Assembly: GCA_964590225.1 (NCBI GenBank)
Contig: CAZPWS010000018.1
Span: 1-50,629 of the forward strand
From: JAEUSG01 sp964590225
Lineage (GTDB): Bacteria; Fibrobacterota; OXYB2-FULL-49-7; JAEUSG01
DNA: 50,629 bases
Reading direction: 5' to 3'
The translations under genes were made by a program, and so were the position numbers. Below are positions 25,337-33,718 of this stretch, one piece after another. How positions within the stretch are numbered: position 1 is the stretch's first letter; each line of letters starts with the position of its first letter. The notes beneath the pieces were generated by a model, which saw nothing but the letters and a program-made list of their open reading frames with translations, had not been told where the DNA came from and searched no databases.

Positions 25337-27210
25337 TTGTGGTTTATTTCCCGCAATTCTTTTTCCAGAAAAACGATTGAAAGTGGCACTGCCCACTTTG
25401 CAAAAGAAGAAGATCCATCGCATATACCTGCATGCGACTGTTGTCGCTTAATTTGAAGCTCTGCCCGTTTGCCATTGGCGCTTATTCGTCGCGTAAATTC
25501 TTCGGCCTCTTCAACATTGAAAAATTCATCCTTGTCTGCGGCAATAATCAAATAATTACAGGAGACGCAATCTGTAAGATTTAACGGCGAGGCCTCCTTG
25601 TAGTGTTCATTTGTTCGTATAAACCCGTCCCCTTTAAAACGCGCTTTTTCCCAGTCGTAAAATCCGAGTGAGCTTATAACAGCAGTAATTTTTGGCCTGC
25701 TAAACTTGAACTCACCATGACCTCGCCTTATATCTTTTGGTAAACAAGCCGCGAGCGATACCATTACACCAAGATACGCTCCAGCACTGGAACCCCAAAT
25801 GGCAATACGGGAAGTGTCTATTCGATGCTTATGGCCATTGTGCATTAGCCAATAAACAGCTTCCAGACAATCTTTAACAGCTTCAGGATATGCTCCGCCT
25901 TCCTGCACAAGCCTGTATTGAACACTCATTGAGGCAATATCTTTCTCAAGGAGCTCCTGAGCTATATCGGTAAAACACTCTTTACTTCCACGGCGAAAGC
26001 CGCCTTCGTGAAGCAAAATAACAATGGGAGATTGTTTTGTGGAGTTTTCTGGTGTTACAAGAGTTGCAGATAGCTCTAAAGTACCAATCTTTCCGTAAAC
26101 TATATCTTCAATCTTTGCTGGTGTTGTGGAGGTTGCAAATAGAATTAGCAACAAAATAAGATGAGCTCCATAGTACTCAATAAATCCTCGCATAGTCTTT
26201 TTTATGGTATCCTTCAGATTTGTTTGAGGTTTCCAGTCAAGTAGCTTGGTTGCCATGTCGATATTTGGGATACGCCTGTCGCTGTCGTCATAACCTTCGC
26301 CATAAAATTCAGTTGCGCTAACATCTTTAATTTTACAATTGTCCCCAGCAATTTTATTAGAAACTTCTGGGTAAATTTCAATCATCAGTTTTGCGAGTTC
26401 AGCAATGGAGCACTCGTTGATAGGGTTGCCAATATTCAGTATTTTTCCGCTTGTTTTATCGCCCTGCTCAATTATTCTAACAACCGCATCAACGGCATCG
26501 TCGATATATGTAAAGACCCTTTTATTGTTGCCACCATTAACGACCATTAGTGGCCTATTGAACATAAGCGATTCCATAAAACAGGCCATTACGCGTGGGA
26601 TGCCCTCACCGTCAACGCCATGAATATAATCCATTCGTTGCCCAATAAAATTAAAGGGGCGAATAATTGTATAGTTAAGGTTCTCTTCGCGCCCATATGC
26701 GTAGATTGTCCTTTCGAGGAGTTGCTTGGCACACGCATAGCTCCACCGTTCCATTGAGATTGGCCCTAAAATAAGATGAGTCGATTCCTCATCAAGAATC
26801 TGCTCAGAATCATTTATCTTAAATCCAAGAGCGGCTGGTGTTTTACCGTAAACTTCAGAAGTCGAGAAATGAATTAGCCGCTTTCCTTGTTTTGCGCACT
26901 CCCTAACAACTTTTACAGGATTTTCGTAGTTTGACTCTATTACACTTATTGCCTTCCGATTATAAAAAAAAGGATTACAGATTGCTGCAAGCGATACAAC
27001 GGTATCGGCTCCCGAAATAATTCGTTTTAAATCAATTCCGTTGTAAATATTACCTTTTATAAACTGAAAACGGTCAGACTTGTTTAGATGTGCAAGCTTA
27101 GTATCGTTTATGTCAACACCTACACAATGCCAGTCTCGGTTACTTAATATATACTCAACAAGGTGCGAACCTATAAAGCCACCACAGCCGAGAATAGCAA
27201 TGCTTTTCAA
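25333..27210 (-). CDS. Fused nucleotide-sugar epimerase/decarboxylase and alpha/beta-hydrolase (esterase)
   Basis: 625 aa with two enzymes in one frame. Residues 1-~347 form an extended SDR resembling the ArnA decarboxylase domain or UDP-xylose synthase: GCGGFIG (8-14), SLAA, HFSTSEVYG, and SYACAK with the Tyr-x3-Lys pair. Residues ~366-625 form an alpha/beta-hydrolase of the carboxylesterase type: HEGG oxyanion segment (401-404), nucleophile elbow GSSAG with Ser475, an Asp in ADKDEF and His in QQSHAG. Between them, residues 340-366 look like a signal peptide or membrane segment (MRGF, then a Leu/Ile-rich core, ending TPA). M340 (ATG at 26191-26193) could start a separate secreted esterase. 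Both ends overlap neighbours by 4 bp. Confidence 0.85.
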   Translation of the reverse strand: MKSIAILGCGGFIGSHLVEYILSNRDWHCVGVDINDTKLAHLNKSDRFQFIKGNIYNGIDLKRIISGADTVVSLAAICNPFFYNRKAISVIESNYENPVKVVRECAKQGKRLIHFSTSEVYGKTPAALGFKINDSEQILDEESTHLILGPISMERWSYACAKQLLERTIYAYGREENLNYTIIRPFNFIGQRMDYIHGVDGEGIPRVMACFMESLMFNRPLMVVNGGNNKRVFTYIDDAVDAVVRIIEQGDKTSGKILNIGNPINECSIAELAKLMIEIYPEVSNKIAGDNCKIKDVSATEFYGEGYDDSDRRIPNIDMATKLLDWKPQTNLKDTIKKTMRGFIEYYGAHLILLLILFATSTTPAKIEDIVYGKIGTLELSATLVTPENSTKQSPIVILLHEGGFRRGSKECFTDIAQELLEKDIASMSVQYRLVQEGGAYPEAVKDCLEAVYWLMHNGHKHRIDTSRIAIWGSSAGAYLGVMVSLAACLPKDIRRGHGEFKFSRPKITAVISSLGFYDWEKARFKGDGFIRTNEHYKEASPLNLTDCVSCNYLIIAADKDEFFNVEEAEEFTRRISANGKRAELQIKRQQSHAGICDGSSSFAKWAVPLSIVFLEKELREINHK

Positions 27211-27953
27211 ATTAACCTCTTAGGCAATTTTTTATAACTATTAAACATAAATTTTATCATTACAAAAACAACTCTGAAGCCGTATCCAAAGGGGTTCAGG
27301 TGGGAGATTTCTCCGGCATATCGGGTTGGTATCGCAATTTCGGCAACTCTGAATCCGTTCTGTTTCGCACATATAATAAGCTCAAGATCAATTTCAAACC
27401 CTCCGCTCAACCTTCTGACATCAACTGAATCGGCAAACGCTTTACTATAACATAAAAAGCCACTGTGAAAATCTGTTTGAGATAGAGAAAAAAGGCGGTT
27501 TTCCAACGCCACAAGAGCCTTGCCGGCAACAAACTTATATAAAGGCATACCTCCTTCAAGCGCTCCCTGCTCGCGAAGTCTTGAGCCTTGAACTAAGCCA
27601 ATGTTTTTATCAGCAGCACACGCACCAACCATCTGAGGAATGTATTCCGGCGGATACTGACCGTCGGAGTGCAGACATACAATAAATGAGGCATTACTCT
27701 CTTTGCAGGCAATAAAACCAGCCTTTACTGCTGCCCCATAGCCTGCATTAGACTTAAAATGGACTGCATTAACCCGCGTATCTTGTGCGGCGATTTTATT
27801 GATAACTTCAGCAGTGTTATCTGTACTGCCGTCATTTATTATCCACATACAAACGAGGGCGTTCCATACTTCTTCCGGAATTCTGTTAATAACACTTTCG
27901 AGTGTTAAGGCGGCATTATAAGCCGGAATGTAAATAGCAATGGGCTCCATCAA
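27207..27953 (-). CDS. Family 2 glycosyltransferase (dolichyl/polyprenyl-phosphate mannosyltransferase type)
   Basis: 248 aa GT-A fold enzyme. The N-terminus IAIYIPAYNAALTLESVI, the INDGSTDNT motif, NAGYGAAVKAGF and HSDGQYPPE (in place of the usual DADGQ metal site) are typical of the DPM1/undecaprenyl-phosphate glycosyltransferase branch. No C-terminal membrane helices are seen, only a basic end. It overlaps both neighbours by 4 bp. Beside two SDR sugar enzymes, transfer of a modified sugar to a polyprenyl phosphate carrier is a reasonable inference. Confidence 0.88.
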   Translation of the reverse strand: MMEPIAIYIPAYNAALTLESVINRIPEEVWNALVCMWIINDGSTDNTAEVINKIAAQDTRVNAVHFKSNAGYGAAVKAGFIACKESNASFIVCLHSDGQYPPEYIPQMVGACAADKNIGLVQGSRLREQGALEGGMPLYKFVAGKALVALENRLFSLSQTDFHSGFLCYSKAFADSVDVRRLSGGFEIDLELIICAKQNGFRVAEIAIPTRYAGEISHLNPFGYGFRVVFVMIKFMFNSYKKLPKRLI

Positions 27954-28420
27954 AAGAAGACGCGGAGTCCGAAGCCAGCGTCGATATCAGTATCAATTCT
28001 GCCCAGAAAATCAACTATAATACCTATGTCTAAAAAAATATCAATGGGGGCTGTTTCTGGCATATATACAAGCCCTGCGCTGCCCCTGACACCAAGGTTA
28101 AAATTGCTGATTGCCCTAAGTCTTCCACCTGCACCGACATATAGAGGGAGCAGACCATTTGTTGAAGGAATGAAATCCGGAAAGAGCCAAAGGTGAGACG
28201 CCCTGAAATAAAGTCTGGTATTCTCATTGTTTTCTTTAGAGCGGTCAGGGATTACGCCTATCGCAAGCGCTCCATCTATAGCCTTTTTCTGGCCCATTTT
28301 AAGCTTAAAAGCAAGACCTGTTGGCTCGCCTATTATTCCGCCAATTCCAAAATTTCCACCAGCTGCAAACAGCGTTGAAGATAAAACAACTGACAACAAT
28401 ATGACTAGCCGTTGTATCAT
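27950..28420 (-). CDS. Small outer-membrane beta-barrel-like protein
   Basis: 156 aa. N-terminal signal peptide (IQRLVILLSVVLSSTLFAA), then alternating hydrophobic/polar strands rich in Gly (FGIGGIIGEPTGLAFKL, LPLYVGAGGRL, GVRGSAGLVYM, GFGLRVFF) ending in Phe-Phe, as outer-membrane barrels often do. It resembles small eight-stranded barrel families such as DUF3996. It overlaps the glycosyltransferase start by 4 bp. A structural or docking role at the outer membrane is inferred. The exact family is uncertain. Confidence 0.65.
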   Translation of the reverse strand: MIQRLVILLSVVLSSTLFAAGGNFGIGGIIGEPTGLAFKLKMGQKKAIDGALAIGVIPDRSKENNENTRLYFRASHLWLFPDFIPSTNGLLPLYVGAGGRLRAISNFNLGVRGSAGLVYMPETAPIDIFLDIGIIVDFLGRIDTDIDAGFGLRVFF

Positions 28421-28423
28421 TTA

Positions 28424-28876
28424 CTAACCTGCCTTTGCTTTTTTATCAAAAAATATCCTCTCTATACCATTATCAATAAATTCATCCGTATATGATTCAA
28501 TACGGGGAGCAAGCTTTTCTGTTAGCTCCATATAATCCATGGTTTCGACTGCGGCTGCCCCAATTTCATTTTCGAGGTCCCGTCTTGCCATGCGCTCAGC
28601 CAGTTGTCTCCAAAAGACAAAATCATCATAATTATCAACAAATTCCGCCATTGCATCCTCAAATTCCATTGTGGGAAAAAAATTTCCCATCTTCGCGGAA
28701 TATTCAATCAATTGGTCCATATCAAAATTTTTATAAAAAGAATAAATATAGTTCTCGATTCTATCAAGCGATTCGTCCGGTTCTTCGTAGATGCTGTTCG
28801 CCATCCAGTGTCCGAGATATACAAGTTTAAGAAGAGCGTGATACTGTTCGTTTGTGAATTCAATCTTGGCTGCCAT
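28424..28876 (-). CDS. Conserved-looking hypothetical acidic helical protein
   Basis: 150 aa, not recognised. It is soluble-looking, acidic and probably all-helical, with many aromatic residues (LGHWMANSIYEEPDESLDRI, then FVDNYDDFVFWRQLAERMARRD). No signal peptide, membrane segment or metal motif is visible. It sits 20 bp after htpG and 3 bp before the barrel gene, so it is probably co-transcribed with both. Confidence 0.7.
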   Translation of the reverse strand: MAAKIEFTNEQYHALLKLVYLGHWMANSIYEEPDESLDRIENYIYSFYKNFDMDQLIEYSAKMGNFFPTMEFEDAMAEFVDNYDDFVFWRQLAERMARRDLENEIGAAAVETMDYMELTEKLAPRIESYTDEFIDNGIERIFFDKKAKAG

Positions 28877-28896
28877 TTTAATCCTTACAAAAAAGT

Positions 28897-30771
28897 TTAC
28901 AGATGTGCTTTTAAATCCTCTGTCATCAACTCATTTATTCTTTTTATAAACAAAACCGGATCGCGCGGTTTTTTCCCTTCAAGAATAAGCGCCTGATCGT
29001 ATAGTGCACTTGCGAAATCTGCAATTTTAGAATTATCGCTGTCCTTGGAATGAATTAACTGAAGGTTTCGAATAAGCGGATGATCTGGATTGATCTCAAG
29101 CACACTTTTTTGGGCAGGAACATCTTGTCCCATTGCCTTAAAAATCTTTTCCATATGCGCGCCAGGAGCACTTTCGTCACCCACAAGGCAGCAGGCTGAA
29201 TCTGTAAGACGGGAGGATATTTTCACTTCCTTGACATCAGGAAGCTTGTCCTGCATCGCCTTGGCAAGATTTTTAAAAAGCTTTTCTTTATCAGCTTTTG
29301 CCTTTTTTTCGGTATCGTCGTCTATTTCTACATCGCCCCTGTTAGCAGCCTTAAGCTTTTTTCCCTTATATTCAAAGATGTCAGGCAATATCCATTCATC
29401 AACAGGATCGGTCATAAAGATTACTTCAAAGCCCTTGCTTCTGAACCGCTCAAGGTATGGCGATTTTCGTAGCTCATCTGCAGATTCGCCGGTAAGGTAG
29501 TATATCTCTTTTTGTGATTCGCTCATTCTGTCAATGTAATCGGAAAGGGTGGTTCGAGTATCTTTATCGGCATGAGTTGATTCAAAAATCAATAAGTCGA
29601 GTAGTTTTTCCTTGTTTTCGTAATCAAAATGTACGCCTTCCTTTAAAACCTTGCCAAACTCCCCAAAAAACTGCCTGTATTTATCGTATTCCTTTTCCTT
29701 CATTTCGGCGAGAGTGGAAAGAACTTTATTAACAAGACTCTTACGAATTTTATCAAGCTCCTTGTTGTCTTGCAGTATCTCCCTCGAAACATTTAGCGGT
29801 AAATCAGACGAGTCAACCACGCCCTTAATAAAACGGAGATATTCTGGCAATAGCTTCTTGCAGTCGTCCATGATAAAAATTCTCTTTACATACAAGTGTA
29901 TCCCAATTTTATGGTCCTGATCAAACATCGAAAACGGAGCTTTTGACGGAATATATACAAGCGCTTTAAATTCGCTTGCCCCTTCAGCGGAATAATGAAT
30001 CGCCTTTAATGGATTCGTAAAATCGTGTGCGATGTGCTTATAAAATTCGTTGTGCTCCTCTTCGTTTACATCGGACTTAGATTTTAACCATATTGCCTTG
30101 CGGGCATTAAGGGTTTCTTCCTCAATTTTTCCCTTCTCCTTTTCGGTATCCATAACAACGGGATGCTCAACAAAATCGGAAAACTTTTTTACAAGATTAC
30201 GAAGCGACCATTCGTTTAAATACTCCTTTGATTCCTCTTTCAGGTGGAGAATGACATCCGTACCCCGTTTTTCTCTCGTTGCTTCGTCAAGCGTATAACT
30301 GCCGTCACCGGTTGACTCCCATCGAATGGCTCCGGACGCAGCTTTCCTGCTTATCACAGTTACCTTATCGGCAACCATAAATGACGAATAGAAACCAACA
30401 CCAAATTGACCTATTAGTTCAGGACTCCCCTTAGAACCGGCTGCCTTTAACTGTTCAATAAAAGCTTTCGTTCCCGACCTCGCGATGGTACCAAGATTCT
30501 CAATTGCGGCCTCCCTGTCCATGCCGATTCCATTATCTGAAATGGTTATTGTATTGCTCTTTTCGTCCCTTGATATTTTAATTTTCCAGTCTGAATCGCC
30601 TTCCAGAATTTCACTATTTGTTAAAGATTCAAAACGGACCCTATCAATAGCGTCCGACGCATTGCTCACAAGTTCTCTTAAAAAAATCTCCTTATTCGAA
30701 TATAGGGAGTGAATAACGAGATCAAGTAACTGTTTTACTTCTGTTTTAAACTGAACGGTCTCTTTTGCCAT
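28897..30771 (-). CDS. htpG: Molecular chaperone HtpG (Hsp90 family)
   Basis: 624 aa cytoplasmic ATP-dependent chaperone, normal length. The GHKL ATPase site is intact: LRELVSNASDAIDR, DNGIGMDR, and GQFGVGFYS. The middle domain carries the client and gamma-phosphate contacts (SSDLPLNVSREILQ), and the C-terminal dimerisation domain is complete. It is the first gene of the leftward run, divergent from the GNAT gene with a short gap holding an AT-rich TATATT-like -10 but no obvious heat-shock operator. Confidence 0.97.
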   Translation of the reverse strand: MAKETVQFKTEVKQLLDLVIHSLYSNKEIFLRELVSNASDAIDRVRFESLTNSEILEGDSDWKIKISRDEKSNTITISDNGIGMDREAAIENLGTIARSGTKAFIEQLKAAGSKGSPELIGQFGVGFYSSFMVADKVTVISRKAASGAIRWESTGDGSYTLDEATREKRGTDVILHLKEESKEYLNEWSLRNLVKKFSDFVEHPVVMDTEKEKGKIEEETLNARKAIWLKSKSDVNEEEHNEFYKHIAHDFTNPLKAIHYSAEGASEFKALVYIPSKAPFSMFDQDHKIGIHLYVKRIFIMDDCKKLLPEYLRFIKGVVDSSDLPLNVSREILQDNKELDKIRKSLVNKVLSTLAEMKEKEYDKYRQFFGEFGKVLKEGVHFDYENKEKLLDLLIFESTHADKDTRTTLSDYIDRMSESQKEIYYLTGESADELRKSPYLERFRSKGFEVIFMTDPVDEWILPDIFEYKGKKLKAANRGDVEIDDDTEKKAKADKEKLFKNLAKAMQDKLPDVKEVKISSRLTDSACCLVGDESAPGAHMEKIFKAMGQDVPAQKSVLEINPDHPLIRNLQLIHSKDSDNSKIADFASALYDQALILEGKKPRDPVLFIKRINELMTEDLKAHL

Positions 30772-30860
30772 TATTTTTACTCTCCTGTTTCTGTTTATTT
30801 AAAAATTTCATTGCAGCCCTAAAATATAACATTTTATTGCACGGAGAAATCATATCGATA

Positions 30861-31307
30861 ATGGCACATTTCACAATAACTACCGACCTCGCAAAAATTG
30901 ACATGATTGTTGTTTACGACTTTCTGTCCCGCCGTTCATCATGGGCACAGGGACGGAGTTTTGAAACGGTGCAACGGTCTATGGAAAATTCAATCTGCTT
31001 TGGAGCCATAGACAGCTGCGAAAAACTTTTAGGATTTGGGCGGGTAATTAGCGACAAAGCTGTTTTTGCGTGGATTCTTGATGTTTTTGTTTTAGAAGAG
31101 GAGCGCAACAGAGGGATTGGCACGGCAATAGTTACTGCTATTCTCGAACACCCAGAACTTCAAAATCTACAACGCTGGGGTCTGATAACGGGAGATAAGC
31201 AGAAGTTTTACGAAAAATTTGGCTTTTTACCGTTAAAAAACGCCGATTTTTTTATGGAGATGGGCTATAAGAGACATAAGAAAAAGTTTTACAAAATTTC
31301 CTTATAG
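30861..31307 (+). CDS. GNAT-family N-acetyltransferase
   Basis: 148 aa from the ATG at 30861; a longer open frame upstream lies across the htpG promoter gap and adds no family residues. The acetyl-CoA-binding motif A is visible as VFVLEEERNRGIGTAIVTAIL, with the Arg-Gly-x-Gly turn, and the C-terminal YEKFGFLPL is the standard motif B strand. The acceptor substrate is unknown. The gene ends in a 6 bp overlap with the convergent thioredoxin/CcdA gene. Confidence 0.88.
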   Translation: MAHFTITTDLAKIDMIVVYDFLSRRSSWAQGRSFETVQRSMENSICFGAIDSCEKLLGFGRVISDKAVFAWILDVFVLEEERNRGIGTAIVTAILEHPELQNLQRWGLITGDKQKFYEKFGFLPLKNADFFMEMGYKRHKKKFYKISL

Positions 31308-32435
31308 GATAATAAAAAAAGCAAGCCCAAATAGAACTAATCCTATCAATACTTTCAGCAATATAAGGTTATTTTTGGCAGCTTTTGCCATTTTATCCCA
31401 CTTGGTTCCGTAGTAGGCGAGAGCCATAACGATAACAAGTGGTAAGACAAAAAGAACATTGTAAAAAACAAGATAGGCCCATCCGATAAAACGAAAACCT
31501 TCCTGTTTAGTCATAAGTATTATTGTCGGAAGATATATCTGCCCCGTACACACCGCTTCAAGCAGCGTTACAAGAAAACCGGTTACAATTGCTCCAACTG
31601 CAAGTTTACGGCCAGATAAATTGCCAGAGATAACCTTATGAATTCGCAGTTTAACACTCTTAGGAAGCTGAAGTTTTATATCCTCGCTTTTGCCGCTTAG
31701 TTTGTATTTAATAGCATCAATAATACTTAGCATACCAACAATTGCAGCGAATGAGAAAGCTACCCATCTGATTGCAACAGAAAACCAGCGATATTTATCA
31801 AGCGCAGTTATAAGGCGAAAAGCTCCTATGCCCAGCAAGAGATAAGTTGTAAAGACCGCCGCGGTAAAACAGATGCCCACAATAAGTATTTCCCGCCTTG
31901 ATTTATTTCTGGCAGCAAGGAAAGAAACAAGAAAGATTATTGTGGCTATTGCACACGGATTTACGCCATCAAGGAGACCTGCGAACAAGATACTTAGGAA
32001 AGAGAAGCTTTTAAATTTTTCAGAAATTTTATTTGTATTGTCGGTTTGTATGTCTGCTTTGGATAGCGCATCTTTCCATTTTTCCGGACGGGAAAGATAG
32101 CTTTCAATTAAAGAGCCGCCATATGTCTGAATATCACTATATCCGCTCAGAAAAGTATCGGAAAAAAAGAGAGTTATAGAGGAGGATTTTTTTACTCCAT
32201 ACAGCTCTTCCATTAGCAGTAAACGGGTGAAACCGGAATCGGTATCTATATTGTGGATACGCAACTCCATTTTTTCACTATTAGCCTTCTGTAGAGGGAA
32301 AAGAATGTAGTATTTAAGCTCTGAGCATTCACCGCAGGTAGGCGAGCCAAAGAAATCAACAACCAACCTGTCCGTGTCCGCTGTCGCAAAACTTACATGG
32401 AGAACTGCAATGGCGAAAAAAAGGAGTTTCCTCAT
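31302..32435 (-). CDS. Thioredoxin-like/CcdA fusion thiol-disulfide membrane protein
   Basis: 377 aa. Signal peptide, then a thioredoxin-like domain with Cys34-Gly-Glu-Cys37, then a CcdA/DsbD-type membrane domain with about six helices. The membrane cysteines expected to relay electrons are Cys161 in DGVNPCAIATI and Cys296 in EAVCTGQIYLPT. This gives a compact transporter of reducing power from the cytoplasm to a periplasmic thioredoxin domain at the front, the reverse of the DsbD order. Targets might include cytochrome c maturation or envelope disulfides. It overlaps pyrC by 4 bp, which probably reflects shared transcription rather than function. Confidence 0.85.
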   Translation of the reverse strand: MRKLLFFAIAVLHVSFATADTDRLVVDFFGSPTCGECSELKYYILFPLQKANSEKMELRIHNIDTDSGFTRLLLMEELYGVKKSSSITLFFSDTFLSGYSDIQTYGGSLIESYLSRPEKWKDALSKADIQTDNTNKISEKFKSFSFLSILFAGLLDGVNPCAIATIIFLVSFLAARNKSRREILIVGICFTAAVFTTYLLLGIGAFRLITALDKYRWFSVAIRWVAFSFAAIVGMLSIIDAIKYKLSGKSEDIKLQLPKSVKLRIHKVISGNLSGRKLAVGAIVTGFLVTLLEAVCTGQIYLPTIILMTKQEGFRFIGWAYLVFYNVLFVLPLVIVMALAYYGTKWDKMAKAAKNNLILLKVLIGLVLFGLAFFIIL

Positions 32436-33718
32436 TCGTTGTAAACAGTTGTTCCGTTAAGGAGTGTTTTACAAACCTTACCCTTTAATTTCATATTGTT
32501 AAATGGGGTGTTGCGGGACTTTGATCTAAACTTTGACGCATCTACAACCCACTCTTTTTCTGGATTGATTATTGCAATATCTGCCGGTTCTCCCGCTGCC
32601 AGTGAGCCTCCCTTAACACCAAGAATTTTGGCCGGTGCTGTGGACATCCGTTCGGCGAGGATTAGTGGCGTTATTTTGCCGGTATGAACCATTCGTGTCA
32701 ACATTACAGAAATGGCCGTTTCAAGACCTATCATGCCGTTGGGGGCCTGATCAAATTCCTGATCCTTTTCGTCAACGGTATGCGGTGCATGGTCGGTAGC
32801 TATGGCGTCAATTGAGCCATCGGCTATTCCTTCCATGAGCGCTTCTATATCGGAATCTTCGCGTAACGGCGGATTTACCTTGTAGTTTGGATTAAAGCTT
32901 TCGACGGCTTTATCGGTAAGGGTAATGTAGTGCGGAGCTGTTTCGGCGGTTACTCTAACCCCTTCATTTTTAGCCCTTCTTATGAGGGCAAGAGCGCCCT
33001 TTGTACTCACATGGGCAATATGTATTCGCGCACCGGTTTCCTTGGCAAGCATGATATCTCGTGCTACAATAATTTCTTCGGCAGATCGTGGTATTCCTTT
33101 TAGTCCCAGCATATTGGCAACTTGTCCGGCATGCACTACGCCGTTTGAGGACAAACCATGATCTTCGCAGTGGCATATTACAAGTGTGTTGTCCATTGCA
33201 GAGTAGCGGAGGGCACTTTTCATAAGCCCCGAATTCATCACCGTTTTTCCATCTTCGGAAATTGCTACTATACCAGCCTTACGCATTAGTCCTATTTCGG
33301 CAAGCGATAATCCTTCCTGTCCCTTTGTAATTGCACCAACCGGATATACCCTAACCGCAGCCTCTTTTGCTCTATCAAGAATAAACTTAACTACAGTCTC
33401 ATTGTCAACAACAGGAGTTGTGTTGGGCATGGTTGCGACTCCGGTAAATCCACCGGCAACAGCTGCAGCTGATCCGCTTTTAATGGTCTCTTTATCTTCC
33501 CGTCCAGGTTCGCGAAAATGGACATGCATGTCGATAAGTCCTGGCATAACCCACATACCCGTGGCATCAATGACAGTATCTGGCACGAAAGATGAATTAT
33601 TTTTATCGCGACCAACCGAAAAAATTAGACCATCAGCTATATGGATATCGCAAACGGCATCAAGTTTTGAAGATGGGTCAATTACCCTTCCATTTTTTAT
33701 AAGTAACTTGTTAGCCAT
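32432..33718 (-). CDS. pyrC: Dihydroorotase
   Basis: 428 aa class I dihydroorotase, cyclising carbamoyl-aspartate to dihydroorotate. Metal ligands and motifs: DMHVHFREPG near residue 60, HCEDHG, IHIAHVST, ETAPHYITL, and ATDHAPH. The ATG at 33716-33718 overlaps the pyrB stop by 8 bp and is preferred over an upstream in-frame extension inside pyrB. Adjacent pyrB and class I type fit an aspartate transcarbamoylase/dihydroorotase complex, as known in some bacteria. Confidence 0.95.
   Translation of the reverse strand: MANKLLIKNGRVIDPSSKLDAVCDIHIADGLIFSVGRDKNNSSFVPDTVIDATGMWVMPGLIDMHVHFREPGREDKETIKSGSAAAVAGGFTGVATMPNTTPVVDNETVVKFILDRAKEAAVRVYPVGAITKGQEGLSLAEIGLMRKAGIVAISEDGKTVMNSGLMKSALRYSAMDNTLVICHCEDHGLSSNGVVHAGQVANMLGLKGIPRSAEEIIVARDIMLAKETGARIHIAHVSTKGALALIRRAKNEGVRVTAETAPHYITLTDKAVESFNPNYKVNPPLREDSDIEALMEGIADGSIDAIATDHAPHTVDEKDQEFDQAPNGMIGLETAISVMLTRMVHTGKITPLILAERMSTAPAKILGVKGGSLAAGEPADIAIINPEKEWVVDASKFRSKSRNTPFNNMKLKGKVCKTLLNGTTVYNE

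Noticed and set aside
25337..25423. 29-residue N-terminal extension of the second SDR
   Set aside because: The Rossmann strand begins right after the ATG at 25336, which overlaps the preceding stop as ATGA; the extension lacks family residues.
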